Assembly (NCBI GenBank): GCA_030698645.1 | Contig: JAUYMV010000718.1 | Coordinates: forward strand, 1 to 10,664 | Source: Mesorhizobium sp. | Lineage (GTDB): Bacteria; Pseudomonadota; Alphaproteobacteria; Rhizobiales; Rhizobiaceae | Reading direction: 5' to 3' | DNA: 10,664 bases | In this document: positions 6,824 through 10,664 of the stretch, one piece after another | Layout: every line of letters begins with the position of its first letter | How positions within the stretch are numbered: the first letter of the stretch is position 1 | Made by a program: the position numbers and the translations under genes | Notes under the pieces: model-generated | The model's database searches: none | Seen by the model: only the letters and a program-made list of their open reading frames with translations | Told to the model about the DNA's origin: nothing

Positions 6824-6857
6824 AGATACTGACAAGGTATATACCTTGTCAGTATCT
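6824..6857. promoter_or_regulatory. 34-bp perfect palindrome, likely toxin-antitoxin operator
   Basis: Seventeen-base arms beginning AGATACTGACAAGG and joined at a central TATATA-rich point are exact reverse complements with no spacer. It lies between the stop of the binding-protein gene (6876) and the antitoxin start (6807). Ribbon-helix-helix antitoxins bind such palindromes as tandem dimers. A promoter probably overlaps it (for example TTGAAA at 6862-6857 or CTGACA at 6852-6847 as -35), but no clear -10 could be fixed. As RNA it would fold into a long hairpin between two operon genes. Confidence 0.75.
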
Positions 6858-6875
6858 TTCAAGCGATGTCTTCGC

Positions 6876-8180
6876 TCAGAGCGGCTGCGTCGTGTAGTCG
6901 CCTTCGGGCTCGTAGAGGCCATCCTCGATCGAGGTCTTGTGCACGACATTGAGCCTGCCGCCCTCGACCTTGGAGATGTTCTGGATGCCGAAGACCTGGT
7001 GGATCTTGCCGTTGAAGACCTTCGGTCCCTGCGGGTGCTCAGGTCCCTCGGCGAATTCGGTCAGCGCCTCGGTCGCCTCGACCAGCTTGCCGCGGTCGGC
7101 GGGGCCCTGATAGCCCGAATCCTCCATCGCCTTCTTGATGACGTAGAGCGTCTCCCAGCAGCCGAACATGTGGGCGGCGGTGGAGATGTCCTTCGCGTCA
7201 TCGACGCTGGCGCCGTTGTCGTCGATGCCGACGGCCTTGCGATAGGCCTTCTGGCCGTCGCTGTCATCCGGCTGGGCGTAGCGCGGCGAGCCTTCCCAGA
7301 AATGGCTGCCGTCGAGGAATTCGAGGCCGGGGCTGTTGATGTCGACGGCCTCGAGCGAGTCGATGAAGCCGAAAAGCTGCGGCCGGTTGGAGCCGTAGAA
7401 TTCGCCGAGTTCCTTGACGAAGGTGAGCACCGCCGGGCCGACCATCACATGGTAGATGACCTCGGTTTCGGCCGGGATCTGCGGGAAGTATTTGGTGAAG
7501 GACGATTCCGTCGGCGGGATGGCGATCTGGGCGATGACCTCGGCGCCCTGCGCCTTCAGCGCCGGCGGCAGGTAGTCGCGATGGTCGTAGCCGAAGGCGA
7601 AGTCCGGGAAGATCATCGTGACCTTCTTGCCGACATTGGCGGCGATCCACGGCGCGGTCGACTGGATCTGGCTCTTCACGTCGGTGATGCCGGGCTGGAA
7701 GACGTAGCGGTTGAGCTTGGTCGAGGCGACGTGGTGGCCTTCCGAGACGACGTAGTAAGGGATCTTCAGCTCGCCCGCGGCCGGCGCCGAACCGATGACG
7801 ACGTGGCTGAACAGCGTGCCGTAGACGACGTCGGTCTTGTGCTGGTTGGCGAACTTGTCGACCACCTCGGCGCCGCGCTTGGGATCGGTGCCGTCATCCT
7901 CGGTGATGATTTCGAGCGGGCGGCCGTTGATACCGCCGGCGTCGTTGATCGCCTTCATTGCCGCCATGGTGGTCTTTTCGTACCAGCGGCCATAGGCGGC
8001 GCCGATGCCGGTGCGGTGCGCCTGGAAGCCGACCTTGATCGGCGCCGAGGACTGCGCCTGCGAATAGCGCACGAAGCCTGGCGCCATGATCAGGCCGGCC
8101 GATGCGCCGAGCCCCTTCAATGCGGTGCGGCGGGAGAGGCCCTTCTTGAGAAAGCTCGATTTGCCTTGATCGCTGGTCAT
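6876..8180 (-). CDS. Tat-exported periplasmic substrate-binding protein of the ABC importer (LivJ/Peripla_BP type)
   Basis: A 434-residue type I binding protein, first gene of the operon. The N-terminus carries a twin-arginine signal: SRRTALK (16-22), hydrophobic GLGASAGLIMAPGFV, and a likely cleavage near SQAQ (40-43). The mature part opens PIKVGFQAHRTGIGAAYGRWYEKTTMAAMKAINDAGGINGRPLEII, the standard start of HAAT binding proteins, and continues with DGTDPKRGAEVVDKF and further two-lobe features. Tat export implies folding before export. ATG 8180 has AGGGGA six bases upstream. Fused to livH-livF by operon order, although the toxin-antitoxin pair now intervenes. The promoter lies at 8265-8301. 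The ligand is unknown: these proteins bind amino acids, amides, urea, aromatic acids and other compounds. Confidence 0.92.
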   Translation of the reverse strand: MTSDQGKSSFLKKGLSRRTALKGLGASAGLIMAPGFVRYSQAQSSAPIKVGFQAHRTGIGAAYGRWYEKTTMAAMKAINDAGGINGRPLEIITEDDGTDPKRGAEVVDKFANQHKTDVVYGTLFSHVVIGSAPAAGELKIPYYVVSEGHHVASTKLNRYVFQPGITDVKSQIQSTAPWIAANVGKKVTMIFPDFAFGYDHRDYLPPALKAQGAEVIAQIAIPPTESSFTKYFPQIPAETEVIYHVMVGPAVLTFVKELGEFYGSNRPQLFGFIDSLEAVDINSPGLEFLDGSHFWEGSPRYAQPDDSDGQKAYRKAVGIDDNGASVDDAKDISTAAHMFGCWETLYVIKKAMEDSGYQGPADRGKLVEATEALTEFAEGPEHPQGPKVFNGKIHQVFGIQNISKVEGGRLNVVHKTSIEDGLYEPEGDYTTQPL

Positions 8181-8264
8181 GCCGATTCCCCTTTTTTTGT
8201 CGTATGTCGAACGAAAAGCTCAGCGCGCCGCGCCGCGCCGCCTGGAGAGCGCGGAAAATTGGAT

Positions 8265-8301
8265 GTATACAAATAAAATCACCAAACCCGGACGCTGGCA
8301 A
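8265..8301 (-). promoter_or_regulatory. Promoter of the ABC operon with the shared candidate operator
   Basis: On the minus strand TTGCCA (8301-8296) and TTTTAT (8278-8273) are separated by 17 bases. The -10 lies in GATTTTATTTGTATAC (8280-8265), matching 13 of 16 bases of the element in the hydroxylase promoter at 1207-1192, with the -10 box in register. The downstream part contains the 8-bp palindrome TGTATACA (8264-8271 region). The predicted leader is about 85 bases long. A repressor at ATTTGTATAC would overlap the -10/+1 region. Confidence 0.55.
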
Positions 8302-8304
8302 TAG

Positions 8305-8318
8305 CCGTGAAACCACGG
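8305..8318 (-). terminator. Small hairpin after the membrane-protein gene, weak
   Basis: CCGTG and CACGG pair around a 4-base loop just after the stop at 8321 (minus strand). No T run follows, so it is at best a weak terminator; it lies only four bases from the ABC operon -35 box. Confidence 0.2.
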
Positions 8319-8320
8319 TG

Positions 8321-9739
8321 TCAGGCGCCGGTTGGCGTGGACAGCAGCCAGAGGCCGAAAACCGTGTAGGCGACCATCAGGACGGTGAGCGGAAGCTGGC
8401 CGAGCATGGCGCCGCCGTCGCGCAGTCGCGACGCGAGGCCATGCGCGATGACGACGGCAAGCACATGCCCGCCCACGATGGCGGCCGCCTGCAGGTTCCA
8501 CAGGACCCAGGCCGCCTCCGCACCCATGACAAGGCCGGCCGAGATGTAGTTGTCGGCGGTGCCGAACAGGTTCCAGCCGAGCGAGAACGGATCGGAGAGC
8601 GCGGCCAGCGCATATTGGCCGTTGACCAGCAGCGCCACCAGATAGTGCGAGAGGTGATAGGCAAGCGCGATCGGCACGATCGACCAGACCAGCAGGCTGG
8701 CCGCCCGTCGCCAGTCGCCGTCGCCGGACAGGCGCCGGCCGGCCCAGACGGCGAGGAAGTAGGCCGCCGAGAGCGCCGCCACCATGGCGGCAAGGCCGAG
8801 GGTGTTCGGCAGCATGACGGCGGAGCGGCCCGGAAATTCGAGCGGATTGACGCCGACGAAGCCGAGCCAGGCGAATGTGCGCATGAAGCCGTCAAACGAC
8901 ACCGAGCCGAGCGCCAGCAGGAGGAACATCACGCCGGAGGTGGGCAGGGGCGCGGCGGCGTGCAGTTTTCCGCCAGGAAGGCAGAGGCGCAGCCGGCCAT
9001 CGCTGGTGCGCTCGAAGATCGCGAGCCTGGAAACCATGCGGAAGAAGACCGAGAAGCATTCGCCGTAGCGCGACCAGGCGCGGTAACCGAACGCCAGCAT
9101 GGCGGCGAAATTGACCGCCCAGTAGAGCGCCACGACCAGCGCCAGCCGCCACGGATCGTCGGGTGCGGGATAGACCAGTTCGAACCAGGCGAAGCCGGCG
9201 AACTGCAGGATGGCGGGGAGATATCCGAACCGCCAGGGCCGCAACGCGGCGGTCGGTTCGGCCTGGTGGCGGAGCAGGCGATATGGTCCGTACCACGGAT
9301 TGATCCAGGCGAAGGCATTGCCGAACAGGCCCGTTATGATCGTCAGGCCGATCCAGAACAGCGTCCACACGACGAGCGGCAGCGGGTTGGAGAGCGGATC
9401 GCGGCTGCCAGTAAATCCCGCCGCGACGAGGATGACGAGGAGCAGGAAGGACAGCAGGCTGGCGATGACGCGCCCGTCGACGCGAAGCCTGGCGAGCGGC
9501 AGGCGGAGGCGCGCGAGACCGGCGACGACGCCAGGAGATACGAAGAACAGCACGACGAAGCTCGCCGCCACGGCGAATGCCCCGCCGGCGATGTAGTGGC
9601 CGGTCGGCAGCAGCAGGACAAAGCCGCGGTCCGACGCGTGGGCGTGGGCGAGCGTGGGCAGGAGCGCGCAGCCAAGGGCGACGATCGTCGCGGGCAAGAG
9701 CGGACGCGGCATCGTCGATGACGGGCGGGAATGCGACAT
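8321..9739 (-). CDS. Polytopic membrane protein of unknown function with signal peptide
   Basis: A 472-residue hydrophobic protein, not firmly recognised. Residues 13-33 form a signal peptide ending LPTLAHAHASDRG; cleavage after Ala31 or Ala33 would in either case leave histidine first. About ten membrane segments follow, roughly at 48-68, 92-110, 121-139, 172-190, 198-218, 268-284, 312-333, 347-371, 400-435 and 447-466. Possible metal ligands are His362 and His365 (YHLSHYL), His425 and His433 (GGHVLAVVIAHG). The architecture recalls proteins annotated as fenitrothion hydrolase-like membrane proteins, but that is memory, not a match I could test. The start at 9739 is chosen over an open extension to 9883: AGGTGGGG precedes it and the signal peptide follows directly. 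It is divergent from pncB and upstream of the ABC operon on the same strand. Confidence 0.75.
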   Translation of the reverse strand: MSHSRPSSTMPRPLLPATIVALGCALLPTLAHAHASDRGFVLLLPTGHYIAGGAFAVAASFVVLFFVSPGVVAGLARLRLPLARLRVDGRVIASLLSFLLLVILVAAGFTGSRDPLSNPLPLVVWTLFWIGLTIITGLFGNAFAWINPWYGPYRLLRHQAEPTAALRPWRFGYLPAILQFAGFAWFELVYPAPDDPWRLALVVALYWAVNFAAMLAFGYRAWSRYGECFSVFFRMVSRLAIFERTSDGRLRLCLPGGKLHAAAPLPTSGVMFLLLALGSVSFDGFMRTFAWLGFVGVNPLEFPGRSAVMLPNTLGLAAMVAALSAAYFLAVWAGRRLSGDGDWRRAASLLVWSIVPIALAYHLSHYLVALLVNGQYALAALSDPFSLGWNLFGTADNYISAGLVMGAEAAWVLWNLQAAAIVGGHVLAVVIAHGLASRLRDGGAMLGQLPLTVLMVAYTVFGLWLLSTPTGA

Positions 9740-9817
9740 GCCCCACCTAACGACAGGCGGGGCGGTCGAGGCAAGAGCCGGCCAGGGCGGCATCTTCGCC
9801 ACTGGATTTTTCACCCC

Positions 9818-9848
9818 CCTGCCCCTAGAGACGTTGCGTCGGGGCAGG
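9818..9848 (+). promoter_or_regulatory. GC-rich hairpin in the pncB leader overlapping the ribosome-binding site
   Basis: CCTGCCCC (9818-9825) pairs with GGGGCAGG (9841-9848), and an inner stem GACG/CGTC (9830-9833 with 9837-9840) closes a TTG loop; TAGA bulges out on one side. The right arm runs into the AGGAG (9846-9850) that serves as the pncB ribosome-binding site, so folding would hide part of it. No T run follows, so it is not a terminator. Confidence 0.4.
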
Positions 9849-9861
9849 AGTGAACGGCGAG

Positions 9862-10664
9862 ATGGCACGGACGGACATTGCACGGCGCGTCTACAACCAT
9901 GCCTGGAAGCTCGATCCGATCGTGCGCAGCCTGCTCGATACGGATTTCTACAAGCTCCTGATGCTGCAGATGATCTGGGGCGTCTATCCCAAGGTCGACG
10001 CGACGTTCCAGCTGATCAACCGGGCGACCCGCGTACGGCTTGCCGACGAGATCGACGAGCAGGAGCTGCGCGAACAGCTCGACCATGCGCGCACGCTGCG
10101 CTTCTCCAAAAAGGAAATGATCTGGCTCGCCGGCAACACGTTCTACGGCCGCAAGCAGATCTTCGCGCCGGACTTTCTCGACTGGCTGAAGGATTTTCAG
10201 CTGCCCAGCTATGAGCTTGCAAGGGTGGACGGCCAGTTCGAGCTGACCTTTCACGGGCCGTGGCGCGAGACCAGCATGTGGGAAATCCCGGCGCTGGCGA
10301 TCATCAACGAGCTCAGGTCCCGCGCGGCGATGAAGTCGCTCGGCCCCTTCGCGCTCGACGTGCTCTACGCGCGGGCGAAGGCGAAGCTGTGGACGAAGGT
10401 CGAGAAGCTGCACGAACTCCCGGACCTGCGCATTTCCGATTTCGGCACCCGCCGGCGCCACTCCTATCTCTGGCAGCGCTGGTGCGTCGAGGCGCTGAAG
10501 GAAGGCCTGGGCGAAGCCTTCACCGGGTCGAGCAACGTGCTGCTCGCGATGGACACGGATCTCGAGGCGCTGGGCACCAACGCGCACGAACTGCCGATGG
10601 TGCTGGCGGCACTCGCCGACGACGAGGAGGGCATCAGGAAGGCGCCTTACCAAGTGCTCAAGGA
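9862..10664 (+). CDS. pncB: Nicotinate phosphoribosyltransferase PncB, partial (N-terminal 267 residues)
   Basis: Joins nicotinate and phosphoribosyl pyrophosphate to make nicotinate mononucleotide, the entry step of the Preiss-Handler NAD salvage route, in the cytoplasm with ATP hydrolysis. The frame runs off the right edge; full-length rhizobial proteins are about 430 residues. Seen in order: [16 protein letters not shown] (24-39), [19 protein letters not shown] (47-65), [10 protein letters not shown] (88-97), [15 protein letters not shown] (140-154), [14 protein letters not shown] (192-205), [11 protein letters not shown] (220-230) and [10 protein letters not shown] (238-247). His242 in GTNAHE matches, as I recall, the histidine autophosphorylated in characterised enzymes. 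ATG 9862 has AGGAG 11 bases upstream, slightly long, and partly inside a hairpin. It is divergent from the membrane-protein gene. PncA at 1315 makes its substrate. Confidence 0.96.
   Translation, partial: MARTDIARRVYNHAWKLDPIVRSLLDTDFYKLLMLQMIWGVYPKVDATFQLINRATRVRLADEIDEQELREQLDHARTLRFSKKEMIWLAGNTFYGRKQIFAPDFLDWLKDFQLPSYELARVDGQFELTFHGPWRETSMWEIPALAIINELRSRAAMKSLGPFALDVLYARAKAKLWTKVEKLHELPDLRISDFGTRRRHSYLWQRWCVEALKEGLGEAFTGSSNVLLAMDTDLEALGTNAHELPMVLAALADDEEGIRKAPYQVLK

Noticed and set aside
6846..8276. Long plus-strand open frame (476 residues) opposite the binding-protein gene
   Set aside because: It is the mirror of a clear Tat-signal binding protein, has repetitive acidic/arginine-rich composition from GC-rich antisense codons, and no domain or ribosome-binding site.
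8204..9721. Plus-strand open frame of 505 residues opposite the membrane-protein gene
   Set aside because: Composition rich in R, G, E, Q and H without hydrophobic core is typical of antisense shadow translation; the minus strand gives a coherent signal peptide and membrane segments.
9740..9861. NAD-responsive riboswitch upstream of pncB
   Set aside because: Only a hairpin is visible; no match to described riboswitch cores that I can support.
1..10664. CRISPR array, transposon ends, tRNA or attachment site
   Set aside because: No regularly spaced repeats, transposase, terminal repeats or tRNA cloverleaf seen on either strand.

Overview
GC-rich, densely packed, operon-rich DNA typical of an alphaproteobacterium. 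The nicotinate phosphoribosyltransferase, the nicotinamidase and the branched-chain-amino-acid-type ABC genes all read like Rhizobiales (Mesorhizobium/Phyllobacteriaceae-like) proteins. That placement is inferred from protein character, not from a search. No rRNA, tRNA, CRISPR array, insertion sequence or phage gene is visible, and no stretch over 300 bases lacks a gene.

Layout. (1) 1-1152, minus: the FAD subunit and the start of a [2Fe-2S] subunit of a xanthine-dehydrogenase-family molybdenum hydroxylase; the molybdopterin part lies off the left edge. (2) 1315-1914, plus: pncA, nicotinamidase. (3) 1996-2900, plus: two overlapping MarR-type regulator genes behind a perfect 13-bp inverted repeat, apparently read from a leaderless transcript. 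(4) 8180 down to 2940, minus: a five-gene ABC uptake operon (Tat-exported binding protein, livH, livM, livG, livF). A complete ParE-type toxin/ribbon-helix-helix antitoxin pair, with its own 34-bp perfect palindrome, is embedded between the binding-protein gene and livH. (5) 8321-9739, minus: an unassigned polytopic membrane protein with a signal peptide whose likely cleavage leaves an N-terminal histidine. (6) 9862 to the right edge, plus: pncB, nicotinate phosphoribosyltransferase (partial), preceded by a GC-rich hairpin that overlaps its ribosome-binding site.

How the parts may work together. The promoters of the molybdenum hydroxylase operon and the ABC operon carry the same 16-bp element (13/16 identical), with the proposed -10 box at exactly the same place in it. 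This is the best sequence evidence that transporter and oxidoreductase are controlled together: import a substrate, then hydroxylate it. The substrate is not shown. pncA and pncB convert nicotinamide to nicotinate and nicotinate to its mononucleotide. Together with a molybdenum hydroxylase and MarR regulators they make an N-heterocycle such as nicotinate or a purine a reasonable but untested guess. Most genes here belong to known families. The unusual points are the shared promoter element, the toxin-antitoxin pair inside the transporter operon, the leaderless tandem MarR unit and the uncharacterised membrane protein.
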